Assembly (NCBI RefSeq): GCF_009870125.1
Contig: NC_046683.1
Span: 44,221,869 to 44,285,868, forward strand
DNA from: Drosophila pseudoobscura
Taxonomy: Eukaryota > Arthropoda > Insecta > Diptera > Drosophilidae
Length of the DNA stretch: 64,000 nucleotides
Direction: 5' to 3'
Part shown: one piece after another, positions 45,693-60,237 of the stretch
Layout: every line of letters begins with the position of its first letter
Position numbering within the stretch: position 1 is the first letter of the stretch
Translations under genes and position numbers: made by a program
Notes under the pieces: model-generated
What the model was told of the DNA's origin: nothing
Database searches by the model: none
Seen by the model: the letters and a program-made list of their open reading frames with translations, nothing else

Positions 45693-48600
45693 CTAATTTT
45701 TCGATTCCATTACCTGGGCGCAACGCTGGCACGTCTCTTGCTCAGCATCTTCGTCTAGACTATAGCGACGACACCGCGGACAAAGCGGTGCGTCAAGTGC
45801 TGTCAAGGAAATGTCCAGGTCTTCGTCCAGATCAGTCTGTACGACTGCAACGCTGCCCACCTGCAGTATCTCAGACAGCTCGGAGCTGCGCATGGGCTCC
45901 CCGAAAGCGGGTTGCAGTTCGCGGAGCAGCTCCAGCTGGCTGCCACTCTTGATGGTAACAGCCAGGTGCCAGCTGTTAACATCTCCAGCCTGCTGGTTGA
46001 TCAGACGCTTAACATCGAGGGCTGCGTTCACGACATTAACGGCTTTGGGATCATGCCAGTCTTTTTGGGCCTGGACCATCTGCTCGTGGAAGGCACTGCC
46101 CGATGGGTCATAATAGCTCCAGCTTTCCTCCACCAAAAAGGGAGCTATGGGCCACAAGCTCTTGCACAGCTGCCGATAGCAATGGGTTAGCGTCTGACGA
46201 ATGGCCAGCAGTTCCCGATCGTCGCCGCAGTACAGGCGATCCTTGATTAGGTGCACATAAATGGACGACACCTGATTGGCAATGAAGTTCTGAATGCAGG
46301 CCACCACGCGATTGTACTCATACGCGTTGTAGAGCTTTTCGATCTAGACAAAATAGTCGAAAGTATAGGTCCTGTTGTGTTAAAGGAATATCAGGGCTTA
46401 CCTCTGATTCGAAGTCAAGCAAGTTGCTCAACAGATACTTGTTTAAAAAGCTAGCGTCCAGAATTGGCTGCTCCAGCTCCTCTCGGCCTTCTCTCTGCTT
46501 TTCTCCGATCACACCCTTTAGATAACGCAGTGTTCCGCGCACCTTGCTAAGGTTCTCAGTCGCCTTCTGGAGCAACTTGTCGCTGACCGTAATGGACGTG
46601 TGCTGGGTTCCATGGGAGGCCACCCACCAACGTAGAGCGTCTGTCCCGTACTTCTTGGTAATCTGTTTTGGGGAAATTACATTGCCCAGCGACTTGGACA
46701 TCTTGTGCCCTTTTTCGTCCACTGTGAATCCATGAACGAAGAGCGCCCTTTAAGAGATGTCAATTAATGATGTTCTCTCCACTTTATGCTCCTATTTTCA
46801 CTCACTTGTAAGGAGCGCAGTCGCGGGCAGCGATGCTCGTGAGTAGCGAGGATTGAAACCAGCCCGTGAACTGATCATATCCCTCCAGATAGAGATCCGC
46901 CACCTGTTCCTTCTTCAGCACCGCAGACCAAGTGCTGCCCGAGTCGAACCAAATGTCGAGTATGTCACTGCCCTTAACTAGATCCTTTACTTCGTAGCCG
47001 AGGTCGGCCGCGATTTGAGGAGGTAGCAGGTCCTCCAATGACCTGGACCACCAGAAGTCCATGGAGCCTTGGCTGTGCAGCAGACTGCAGAGGTGTTCTA
47101 TTAGTGCTGCATTGAGCACCACTTGTCCACTCTTCCGACTGTAGAGAACAGGTATGGGCACGCCCCAAGCCCGCTGTCTTGATATGCACCAGTAGGGTCG
47201 CTTCTGCAGTTGGGTGAGCATTGCTCTTTTGCTCGCCTCGGCATTGGTACGTGGATAGACGTCTACTTGCTCCAGCGCTGCGGCAGCACGGGATTTCAAC
47301 CGATCTGTATTGATGAACCACTGCTCGCTGGCCCGAATGATTACTGGTTGCTTGGTCCGCCAGTCAATGGGATAGGAATGTTCTAGTTTGGCAGAGTGTA
47401 TAACATCCTCTGCTATGTGCTGCAGCACGAGAGGATTACCTTGTTCCAGCACAGATTGTCCGCGTAGAAAGCTGGGCGCTTCCATTGTATAAGCGCCTGC
47501 CTCGTTCACCATGCATTTAACGGGTATTTTCTTGTCCAGGCTAACCAGAAAGTCCTCTGGTCCGTGCGCAGGTGCGGTGTGAACCAGGCCCGTGCCCTTG
47601 CTGTCCTGTACATGGCTGGCATCGAAGAAGGGCAGATGGGTCTGTTCCTTGTCTATGGGATGCTTATATGTAAGCGTGCTCAATGAGCTTCCGGGCAACG
47701 TCTGGACCACCTCGCATTTAAGCTGCGTGGAGGCCTCAAAGGCTGACAAGAGAGCGGAGGCCATGAGGTAGAGCTCACTTGGGTTGCGATCCAACAATCT
47801 GACCAAAACGTACTCGAGGGAGCCATTGAAGCAAATCGCTTGATTGCTGGGCAGAGTCCAGGGCGTGGTGGTCCACACAAGTGCATAGGTCTGCGACCCT
47901 TTGGTCTCAACCTCCAGTCCACTGGGGTTTAAGGCGAAGCGTACATATACTGAAGGACTTATGTGATTGGCATCGTACTCCAGCTCGGCCTCCGCCAAAG
48001 CTGTTCTAAGAAAGAGCATAAGCCACTCATCCAGACATAAGAGGAACCTGAACTCACCTGGAAGACGGGGACCAGTACACCGGCTTCAAATCGCGATAAA
48101 CGAGGCCGCGTTCATAAAGATTGTGAAACATTTGAAGCTGATTTTCAATAAATTCTGGATGAAAGGTCGTGTAAATGTTGTCTTTTTGCCAGTTGGCCAA
48201 TATCCCCCAGCTGCTGAACTCTTCCTTCTGTGACTGAATGGCCTCCAGAGCAAACGCGCGTGCTGTGACAACCAATCTCTTAGTTAACAATTCTGCGAAT
48301 CCCAGAGAATACTTGCATACATTTCTGTCGTATTTCAGCAGCACTCTGGCCCTCTGCTGCACTTGTCGCCTTCAGCTCAATGGGCAGACCGTGGCAGTCC
48401 CAGCCAGGAATGTAGTTGACCTTCTGTCCACGGGCCACCCGCTGTCGCAGAGTGATGTCTTTGAGGATCTTGTTGACGGCGTGTCCCATGTGCAGCTGTC
48501 CGTTGGCATAGGGCGGTCCATCGTGCAGCACAAATGTAGGTTTCCTCTTCCCACCCAGTTGTCGATGCTCCTGATATTCATACGCAACGGCTATCTTGTC

Positions 48601-48830
48601 CTGAGGAAACAATACTGTATGTAATAGAAGGCCCTTCGTAATGGGATCTTCAAGAGACTTACAGCCAGCAATTGTCGCTCCTGTTCCTCGCGTTTGGCTG
48701 CACTGAGGCGGTTAGGGAACTTTGTCTTTGGTAAATTAATCGTGTCTGTATATTTCTTTACATCTTTTTTGGCTGCTTTCACAGAATATAATCGAGATAT
48801 TCCAACTCGAAAATTGAAAACACGCAACAT
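45693..48830 (-). CDS. IleRS-m: Isoleucyl-tRNA synthetase, mitochondrial
   Basis: This class I synthetase charges mitochondrial tRNA-Ile. The exons are 48830-48663, 48600-48321, 48262-48058, 48005-46806, 46747-46402 and 46343-45693, giving 949 residues. A basic N terminus ([20 protein letters not shown]) is a plausible mitochondrial presequence. The HIGH motif appears as HMGH in [13 protein letters not shown], followed by [11 protein letters not shown]. The CP1 editing domain shows [12 protein letters not shown]. The KMSKS loop is intact ([12 protein letters not shown]). A C-terminal four-cysteine knuckle (CPRC...CQRC) resembles the zinc finger at the end of bacterial IleRS, supporting an organellar rather than cytosolic enzyme. 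The stop lies 49 nt from the IntS9 stop. Confidence 0.94.
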
Positions 48831-48896
48831 TTTGCAACGGAAGAAGCAGCCGGCAGAAACAGCTGTTTAATAGGGCTGCAAAACCAAAGATGGACT

Positions 48897-48904
48897 ATCG
48901 ATAA
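48897..48904. promoter_or_regulatory. DRE element upstream of IleRS-m
   Basis: The exact palindrome TATCGATA lies 67 bp before the IleRS-m ATG, with a second ATATCGAT overlapping it downstream. DREF-bound DRE sites at this distance are typical of fly housekeeping and mitochondrial genes. Its use here is inference. Confidence 0.6.
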
Positions 48905-48971
48905 TATCGATTGTTTCCGTTTTATACGATAGACAGATGGTTCTTGTTTTGTTTTTTACGTTACATTTACG

Positions 48972-48977
48972 TTTATT
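48972..48977 (-). terminator. Poly(A) signal of ATPsynbetaL
   Basis: The minus strand reads AATAAA about 40 nt after the ATPsynbetaL stop. The 3' untranslated region would be very short and would end just upstream of the IleRS-m promoter. Confidence 0.6.
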
Positions 48978-49016
48978 TCATTTAAAATGATTATTTTATA
49001 GTTGTTTGGGAAGTTG

Positions 49017-51161
<2,145 letters not shown>

Positions 51162-51657
51162 TTTTATTCAATTTTATTCAATTAATTTTTCTTTTCTTTA
51201 TTTTTCGGAGTGCTTCTGCTAGCTTAGCAGATTTTCAAATGAAATGAAAATTTTCCTTATTCCTTATGCCATATAGAAATTGGGCTCAAAGCAAAGCCTA
51301 CTTTGAAGTAAGAACGTTTCAATCCAATATTCCGATAAATTCCGCTTTGACAAGATGTCGATTTGACTGGAACTTGAATGTAGAAAACGGTTTGAAAAGG
51401 AGCGAGATAGGGTTTTAATCCGCAGTTGTGGAATGAAGAGAAAATAGATGAATTTTCTCAGGAGTTTTTTGTTTTATTTGCATTCGCATAGCTATCATGT
51501 GATTTTGATAGCTAAATAGGGGGTTCCTAAGACCGATCGCCACAATGGACATTGCTTCGGAAATTTAAACTGCTAGTTCCACAAGCATTAGGGTTGCCCG
51601 TTGCCATGGCAGCCCGTCGTTCCAGGCACAACAATCGCTCTTTAGTGTTCGCTGAAA
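51162..51657. promoter_or_regulatory. Shared upstream region of ATPsynbetaL and WD40 gene
   Basis: This 496-bp interval separates the two divergent start codons and must contain both promoters. It is AT-rich. I see no TATA box or known testis element I can name with confidence. Confidence 0.4.
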
Positions 51658-53199
51658 ATGGACGTACTCTCGCACTACAGCTCGCCCGTGGTCGAATTTC
51701 CGGCAACGCAGCCTCTGGAAAAACAGTACGCACTGGTGGACAACTGCACGGGCACGGATCCGCCGCCACCAAGCGCAGATGCCGGCACCGCAACACAGGA
51801 GAAGCAGCATGCGGCCACCCAAACAGAGCAACGGGTCGCCAGCAGCGAGGCTGTCGAATACGACGAGCGGGCGCTGGCCAAGTGGCTGCGCCAGATATGT
51901 CCCATGGTGGAGCAGGAACTGATGCACCCCACGCCCCTGATGGATGAGCAGACGATGAGCCAGGCAACCCTGGAGGAAGAGCAGAAGGTGTACACCTACC
52001 AGAAGATAGTCATGGGCGGCATTGAGAACTCGCAGGGGCTGGCGATTTGGCTGTGTGTTCACACAAACAACGCTCCCGTGCTGGTGGTCACAACGGTGGC
52101 CCCCCACGACGATTGGTGCGAGCATGTGGACCAGCAGCTGAAGCTATTCGTGCCCCAGCGAATGACCCATGGCAACTTTGTGATCTACTCAGAGGTCAAG
52201 ACGCTGCCGCTGAAGTCCTGCCTGCGCAGCCTGTGCACGAATCCGTTCAACAAGCACATGTTCGCGGGATCCACCATGGACGGGGAGCTGTTTGTCTGGC
52301 TGTACGAGCAGGCTCGAGGGGGCGGCAGTGACGCCAATGTGGACATCAAACAGATGTACAGCGTGTCCTCCACGCAGGGTGCAGCCGTCGCCTTGGACTG
52401 GGTTACGGAAACGCTTCTGCTCGCCTGCTATGCCAACGGATCCATTCGCCAGTGGGACCTCAGTAAGCAGATGACCCTGGATTGGGAGTAAGTAATAATG
52501 AGAGGTCTATGTAGCCGCGTCTAGTTATACCCCCTTTGCCAGATACTGTCTGCCTGGCACTGTTACCTCGGAGCTGACCGCAATGGTGGCCCTGGGAATA
52601 GATGATTTTGTCGTGGGCACCAACGATGGCGGCACCTTCCGCTGCTGGAGCACTGGTCGGCAGGCCGCATCCGCGAAGAAACAGCTACAGCTGCTGGCCT
52701 TGCGTAGACATCGATTCATGGTCTCCACGCTGCTCAGGACGGAAATGGCAGGCCACCAATTCGTGCTCAGCTGCGACCTCAGCGGCCAGGCGTTCTACCA
52801 TGACATGCGACACGCGGACGAGGTGGTTATGTCCTCTCAAATCCATATCATTCTCCTGTTAACAATGTCTCCTTTCTGGCAGGACATGGCTCAGTTGATT
52901 GTGCAGATACCATTGCCCTTCAAGAACGTCGTCGCCTGCAGCCGTGATGGAAACATCATCTACTGTCCCTCCAGCGACGGGGCTCTGGAATACTACAGGG
53001 TCAGCGATGGTGCGCATGCGCATGTCAAGGGGGCCTTGCGCGGCAAAGGCAGCCTTATCCGGAGCAGTGACAATGGGTTGGTTGCATGACTTTGATCCGC
53101 ACGAGTGCCCTTTAAGTGCATTTGAAACTCTCTTACAGGTGCTGGTTGATCACGGGCCTCTATGGCGACGAGTTTCAGATATTCTACGTGGAGCATTGA
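51658..53199 (+). CDS. WD-repeat protein, dynein intermediate chain-like
   Basis: The exons are 51658-52487, 52543-52822, 52883-53076 and 53139-53199, giving 454 residues. The N terminus is poorly conserved. Then come WD40-type blades: LRSLCTNPFNKHMFAGSTMD with GELFVW, AAVALDWVTETLLLACYANG with SIRQWD, DDFVVGTNDGGTFRCW, FKNVVACSRDGNIIYC and a final WLITGLYGDEFQIFYVEH. This arrangement and the loops resemble dynein intermediate chains, most of all the dynein-2/WDR34 type used in cilia, but I cannot name the fly gene. The third exon has a weak donor (GAG|gtggtt), and the 60-nt intron behind it is in frame with no stop. The gene is divergent from ATPsynbetaL, which fits a sperm or ciliary role (inference). 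Confidence 0.7.
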
Positions 53200-54062
53200 A
53201 AGATTCTTGTTTCGGTCTTGATATAATCGCTTGTATTTGCATGACTGCTTAAGTTAGTGTACGGTTAATCTTCTCATAGGGTTGCTATTTACACGAGTTT
53301 ATTTTAAAATTTCTCAGATCTCTAACAAATACCATGTGTAGATATATATACTATGTATTTTTCTTTTTTTTTATAAACAAGAGTTTCTCTGTTTAGAATT
53401 TCGAACAAAATGCAAAATGCAACAAAAGTATAACAACTATTGCGTTAGATCGACTTATTTCGGGTATCTCGGGGGTAAACTGCGTTAAAACTGCGCCATA
53501 AAGTTCTCATAAAATTCACAAAGTAAAACATTCTCAACACGATCTACATTGCCAAACATTCAATAGTGTACACTTTTTTATCAGGCTTGTGGTAAATACA
53601 TTTTGTATATAAAAAATAATGATAAGGTAAAGGGCAAAGAAAAGTATCGGGTTGCAGACGAGCCACAGAGAGAATGACATAATTACAAAATGGCAATAGA
53701 TGAATACTTTTGCTTGTATTGAAACACTTGCCCTAGCGTAGAATAAATTATACAATTAACATACAATTAACGAGATATACGGGTTATATAAATATATAAT
53801 AGAACTGCACACAATTTTGCTAAATCTCCCACTTGCGAACGTCCGACTCTATCATAACTTTGCTACTCAGATCCATGCGATTTACTAATCCAGTCAACCT
53901 CCTTCCACTCCGTATCCACACTTTCAACTTTTCACTTAAGCCTAGGCTGCAATCTGCACTTTGCACATATCAAATATTGTGGGTGTTGCGATAGTAATAA
54001 CTAGAAGCGGCTGCGACGGCGACGATGACGGCGGTCGCCCAGCTTCCGATTGGCTGATAAAT
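53200..54062. other. Gap between WD40 gene and ClC-c
   Basis: This AT-rich 863-bp stretch holds the 3' ends of two convergent genes. AATAAA occurs on the plus strand at 53742-53747 and on the minus strand at 53298-53303. Either could serve, but the assignment is unclear. Confidence 0.4.
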
Positions 54063-57000
54063 TCAATTGAAGAGCACCGTATTGGGGTCTTCGTTATCCA
54101 TTTGTTTCACATGACGCAGCACATCCTTCTTTGTAATGACACCGAGCAAGCGACTGCAGTGGAATGTGGACAGCATGAACTAACTGATATAATATTATCC
54201 CAGAATTGAACACTCACCCATTGTGTGTGACTAAGGTCTGCCGTAGGCCCAGCTTCCGGAACATATCCACTACCGTTTCCATCGGCGTTTGATCTGTCAC
54301 CGTGATGGGCGCCATATCGAGTATCTTTTTCAACTTGAGAGGTTGGGGTCCCAGGTTTTGGGTTGGCGTGGTCGAGGTGAATAATACTATGGAACTGCTG
54401 CTGATGCCCTCGATCAGACGTTTGGCATTTCCTACAAGAAGCACGAATATTATTATAGGCTATATACAGCAAACGTAGAAGAGCAGCACTCACCGATGGC
54501 CAAGTTAAGATCCCTGCGCAAAACAAAGCCAACCAAATATTGATTCTCTCTGGAAACCACCACGGGATAGCCGTTGTGTTCGGTCTCCTTCAGCAGGTTC
54601 TCCACATCGTCCACAGTCATGGAGTCTTGCGTGATGACATTAAGAGTTTCATTGCGTCTAAAAATAAAGTTGGGTTAATTCAATTGGACAAATACCAGCT
54701 CGTCAGGGGCATCACTCACTTGGGCTGCATTACATCTGCGGCCAGCGTGGTATGCGCAAACTCCTCCTTGCTGTCGAGGAACGGATAACCGTTGAGCGCA
54801 ATGTGCGCGTCGTAGATGCCCTGTCTGCCCAAAGCATCGCCCACCCACTTGGAGGCCATGGCAGCTGCCATCAGCGGAACAATGTACCGCACGCCGCCCG
54901 TCAGCTCGAACATGATGACCACCAAGGAGACCGTCATGCGTGTGACGCCGCCCAACACGGCTGCAGCGCCCACCACCGCATACAGGCCGGGTGTAATGAG
55001 ATTGCTGTCCGCGCACTCCCCCGTGAAGAACCAAATGTTAGGATAGCTATACGCAAACTGCTCCACCCCAATGCCCACAATGCGGCCCATGATGGCGCCC
55101 AGCAGCAAGGACGGTATAAAGAGACCCGCCGGCACTTTCATGCCGAACGTGAAGATAGTTAGGGCTAGTTTAAGTATAAAGGTCAGCATGAGCAGCCATA
55201 TGGAGCTGTAGACGCCGGGTCCGGGCTCTGTGACCTCAATGACACTGTTACCCATGGTAATGTTCATGCGCTTGTACTCGCTGCAAGGGAAAACAATTGA
55301 AAACGATTGAGAAATCATTTGCATGCAGAAATATTCAATGATATACCCACCACAAGGGATTAGTGACATCACCGGGTGAGCACTTGCTAACCAACAGAAA
55401 GATCAGCTCGTTCATGTTCATGCGCGTGAAGGGATTCGGGTAGCAGATGATGCCGGTGACCAGGGTGACAAACAGCACTTCCATGACGGGATACTGGCCC
55501 AGCTTGCTGAACTTCCTGTAGCGACACCACCACAAATTGGCCTTAATAAAGAACGTTCCAATCACTCCCTAGAAGTGAAACCAGATTAACAATGAGGAAT
55601 AATATGGCAGCCAGAATTGACCTACTCCCATGATTCCCAGAAACACAAAGGGAATAAGTTCGAAGAAGATCCACGGCTTGTTGTACTCCACGAAGAAGAG
55701 CACGGAATGCTCGTTGCCGAAAGGAGTCAGCGAACGCAGTACGAATGCGGCAATCAGCGCACAGAAGAAGGAACGCCACAACGTCTTTAAGGGGAAGTAG
55801 TAGGACACCTCCTCCAGCGAGAACAGAACTCCTCCGATCGGTGCCCCGAAGGCCACAGAGACCCCTGCCGCAGCAGCTGCCGAAAGAATCTCACGCTTTT
55901 TGGCCTCGTTGCGACCGTACTTGGGGAACAGATGCGAGAATATGTTACCGATGCAACTAGCGATGTGGACCATGGGTCCCTCCTTGCCCAGGGTCAGGCC
56001 AGCGGACACCGACAGCATCAGGCCCACCGATTTGATCAGCAGGGTCCATTTGCCCAAATAGCCGCGTATGATGAAGCCCGACAGGATGGTCTTTATCTCC
56101 GGTATACCCGATCCGCAGGCATACGGGGCAAACATTCGCACCAGAGAGGCGCTGAGCGAGGCAAACAGCAACGCCCACAGCACGTACCAGATGTACGAGA
56201 TTATATACGGCCCCGTTCCATTGCGGCTCAGGCCAAAGATCTCCGGCCACGTTTTCCACTGAAAGAGAAGTGTTTGAGGAAATCGGTGTGGATAAATCAA
56301 GAATGAGGACTCACCGTAGAGCAGTTGCCCTCCTCGAACACCGATTGCTTGGCCGGATAGCAGCATTGCTCGCGATTGAACCAAAAGGCGGGCGGACAAA
56401 TGCCGTGCTTCAGATCCGACATCCAGCTGGCGCCTATATCCACCATCCCCGCCACGCAGCCGGCCGCAATGCCAACGAGCAGAACGCACAGCCACCCAGA
56501 GCCGGCATCAATGGAGCCCTGTTGGAGGTTGAAATTGGTTTATTTAGACATGGTGCCGGTGATAGATAGACTTACCTTGATGAGATCCCACACAGAATCC
56601 TGTCGCTTCTTGACTATGTAGCGATGACGCATACGGTCGCGTGCAATGTCCCGCTGCCAGTCAATGGTGTGGAAATCTTCATACTGTCCGATGCCAGGTA
56701 TGTCATCTTGCACATCCGACGAGCCATAGAACGAAAGTGCTCCTAAAGCAATGGAAATAATAAATACATTCGTTTGAGTTTCTTGAGTTGAGCGCAACTG
56801 GAGTTTGTTATATTAACAATAATGATCTTATTAGCGCCGTGTTAACATCTTAATTGATGCGTAGGTAAACTGATATTTCCATAAATTAGCATTGTCATCA
56901 TGTACCATATAAATTTCATCGAAATAAATAGCTGCCAATAGGTGGCAGACAGCTGGACGGACAGAATTCACATCGGCGACCGCGACATTGGCCCCACAAC

Positions 57001-58119
57001 GATGCACTGCACATATAAATGTCTGTATGCTAATCATCATCACATGTATTAATTGAATTCCCCACCAAACCACACAGCCACACAACCACAAGACCATACG
57101 GCCGAGCACTGAGGCAGCCAAGCGGGTACAGCTGTGCCACGGCATCAGAATTGAGGTGACGTCGCCGTCCCGACCCGGCCCGGCTCGGCCCGGCCCGGCC
57201 GTCTGCTGTATTCATATGATCATGATCTTGATTAACACTCCGCACTACACTCTGCGGAGCGATTGGTGTCACACGGTGCTTTACGCAATGACAAGTTAAC
57301 GCTTTGCTCGGATCAGATCAGGAATGTCGGGCTACTCACCGTCCATGGGGTCGCCGAAGGCACTGTGAGTTGGCACATGCTGGTGGTGGTGATGGTGCAT
57401 TGTACGCTGATTGTGATGATTGCCCGCGTGCTCGAAATCTCTTTCAGTGTCCGACTCTGTGGCAGTCTCGCGGTGGTAGCCACCGCTGCTGCTGCCGCCT
57501 CCGCCGCCGATGACATCGCCTGGACTGGAGCGCGGCGTTATGTCAATCATGTCTTCGTCGTCTGTGGCCGGCGCTGTGAGTGAGGTGGTTAGTTTTGTGT
57601 GAGGCGCTAGCGGATGATCGTGATAATTGGCATCTCCCTCGCCCTCCGCGCCGGCACTGCTTGTGTGACCGTTTGACTGAAAGAACACACAAATTTAGAG
57701 CGGCAATTTCGGAATGTAGACGATATACTGGTTCTTTGTTTACGCTCGGATATTGATAAGATTAAGATCTTTCTTCGACCCAGTGTGCGGGAAGCTACCA
57801 TTAGTACGCTGACACTGTTGCTTGTTCGTTCAGCAGCACACACATACAGAGGCAGAAATCACAGCCGCGGACACGAAAACAGCAGCATTTCCGCCCCTTT
57901 ATGCCAAATATGTGTGCGTCGCAACTACCGTATGAATACGTATGTTCGTATGTATGTATGTAGGTAGCACGTAGCTGATTGGGAAATCTACCAGGCTTAT
58001 CATTCCACTCAATTCTTGATGCGTGGGCTTACCTTTTTCATTACCGTCTGGTACGCGGTTATGTAGCTGTTTCCCTCTGCCGCAGCCTCCCTGCTGCCCT
58101 TCAGTGGAAACTTTTCCAT
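54063..58119 (-). CDS. ClC-c: Chloride channel/transporter ClC-c (ClC-3/4/5 type)
   Basis: This endosomal/lysosomal 2Cl-/H+ exchanger family member has exons 58119-58033, 57676-57340, 56742-56576, 56518-56315, 56258-55626, 55568-55351, 55280-54720, 54657-54494, 54431-54218 and 54153-54063, all in phase, giving 891 residues. Selectivity-filter motifs are intact: [16 protein letters not shown] (gating glutamate), [13 protein letters not shown] and [11 protein letters not shown]. About 10-12 hydrophobic segments follow. Two CBS domains close the protein ([48 protein letters not shown]). The N terminus is long, acidic and ends in a histidine run ([10 protein letters not shown]). The GxFxP loop region reads [11 protein letters not shown]. 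Other flies have several starts for this gene; the one given is the only upstream ATG that fits in phase. Confidence 0.95.
57171..57201. repeat. CGGCC pentamer repeat
   Basis: GC-rich tandem CGGCC units in the ClC-c intron between exons 2 and 3. Confidence 0.75.
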
Positions 58120-58818
58120 TATCTCAGCCTGTTGTGTGAATAATAGTATCGGGTTTTCCTATTTCGTTGCGTATTCAGCGTTGCAGTAGTGCAGCGCAGT
58201 AACAGCGCAGTAGCAGCGCAGCAAGCGCACGTCACACAATACAAACACACAAGCAGTTATTCGACTAACAAATCACTTTCTTTTCACATTTCACTTGTGC
58301 TTGGCTGTACATTCGATTACATGGGTATTTTGTTGCTCAAAACTTGTATTTATTTCTTTATATAGTATACATTACAGTGGTTCAAGTGCATATTTTTTTT
58401 GTGTGCGAATATTTTATTTGCAAAAAAGTAGAGATGGAGAAACGTCGATTTTACTATCGAAAAATACTCAGCCGGCTGGTAGCGATGTCTATCGATCCTA
58501 CGCTGCCAGATCGAGAGAAAACGGTACCATATCTTACCCCAGAAATCTTCTTCTTCTCATATTTTAATACGTGCTAATGCCTTAAAATACAAAAAAAAAC
58601 AGTAGAATATACTACGAAAATAATTGAGATACATCATTAGGTCTTTACAATTTCAATCGAACAAATATTTATCGCACAAAAATATCGATGATGATATGCG
58701 AAACATATACATGTCATTGATATCAATGAATATTTAACATCCCTATTTCAAATTGTTTACGCCCGTGTGTGGACTGCATTGGGCGCATCAAAAACACAAC
58801 AACAAGTGCAATAATAAC
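58120..58818. promoter_or_regulatory. Shared upstream region of ClC-c and Tasp1
   Basis: This 699-bp divergent region contains a CAGCGCAGTAG-type short repeat (58181-58225), a TCTATCGATCC box near 58488 and an ATATCGATG box near 58681, both close to the DRE core. I see no gene in it. Confidence 0.45.
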
Positions 58819-60237
58819 ATGGCCGGTTTCGTAGCGGTGCACACAGGTTCGTACTAATTTTGGCGGCTCGCTGCTGCAGCTGCAGCTGCAGGCAGACAGC
58901 TAGAAGATTGATGGGCGCATATTGTTTCAGGGGCTGGAAACTGCATCGATGAGACCAAATACCAACGGGTGATTAAAGAGGCGTGCATCCGGGCCACGGA
59001 CATTCTGCGGAATGGGGGATCAGCCGTAGATGCGTGCGAGGCGGCTATAATTCGACTGGAGAACTGCGGCTACACGAATGCCGGCTACGGCTCCAATCTC
59101 TGCATGGACGGTTCTGTGCAGTGCGATGCCGCTATAATGAACGGATCTACTCTGAACTTCGGAGCGTGCACAAATGTCAGCCGAGTGAAGAATCCCATTC
59201 AGCTGGCGCGCCAAATTTGTGAGGCACAGTCGAATCCCCAGCTCCTGGAACGCATACCGCCCATGGTCTTAGCTGGAAGCGGAGCGGAGCGCTATGCCGA
59301 CGAAGTCGGATGTGCAATGGTGGATGGTTTGTACCCAATATATCACAAAATATGTATATAGTATAGTCCTCAGTCCGTCAGATCTGCTTATGAATGGAAC
59401 TTTCTCTTAACTAATTTAAATGAATTTATCTACTTCCATTCAGATAGTAGCTTAATGATCTCATCGAAAGCGAAATTCCAGTTCAATCATTACAAGAGTA
59501 AATACGATTTGGTTGTGAGCAGCAGAAACAACAAGGCCGCCTCCGAGGAGCCCGTCCCTGTGCCCGACGCGAGCAACGAAGTGGAGCTCGCAGCGTCTCT
59601 GGACACCGTGGGAGCCGTGTGCGTCGATAGCCTCGGCAACACTGCAGCGGGCTGCAGTTCCGGCGGAATACTGCTGAAAGTGCCAGGACGGGTTGGCCAG
59701 GCGGCAACATATGGTGCTGGCTGTTGGGCGACCGACACAGACGATCTGGCGATAGCCACCTGCACGACCGGCAACGGGGAGTACCTAATGAAGACACTGC
59801 TGGCCAGAGAGATATGCAACGGGGCCTTCACCAGCGACTGCGCCGTGACGAGTCTGCACAAGACGTTCACACAAAAGTTTCTCGACTCTCCGCTGCTGCC
59901 ACAGCAGCAGGATCTCTATGCCGGCGCCTTGACATTGCTCTACTATCCGAAGCAGAGCAGCGGCGAGGTGATGTGGAGCCATACGACGCAATCGTTTTGC
60001 GTTGGCTACATGGCGACAACGCAGAAAGTGCCAAAGGTTTGTATGCCAATGCGATGCTATGCCAGGCCAGGCCAGTGCAGGCAGCCACTATCCATCATTT
60101 TCTAATTCCGTACGTATGTTTCTGTGTGTGTGTGTGTGTTTCTACTTTTGCAGTTTGTACACTCTCCACTGCCCACATACAGCGTCCCGGGCCGATCATG
60201 CGTCGTCAATGGCCATAATTTCCATTTGCGCATTTAG
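58819..60237 (+). CDS. Tasp1: Taspase-1, threonine endopeptidase
   Basis: Taspase-1 is an Ntn hydrolase related to L-asparaginases. It cleaves after aspartate in nuclear regulators; in flies Trithorax and TFIIA-L are known substrates. The exons are 58819-58846, 58931-59326, 59444-60036 and 60154-60237, giving 366 residues. The N-terminal alpha part shows GAGNCIDETKYQRVIKEAC and GYTNAGYGSNLCMDGSVQCD. The autocleavage site and catalytic threonine are present (SLDTVGAVCVDSLGN, with cleavage between D and T). It is followed by AAGCSSGGILLKVPGRVGQ and the TTGNGEYL segment. The end (GRSCVVNGHNFHLRI) matches the family finish. It diverges from ClC-c. Confidence 0.93.
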
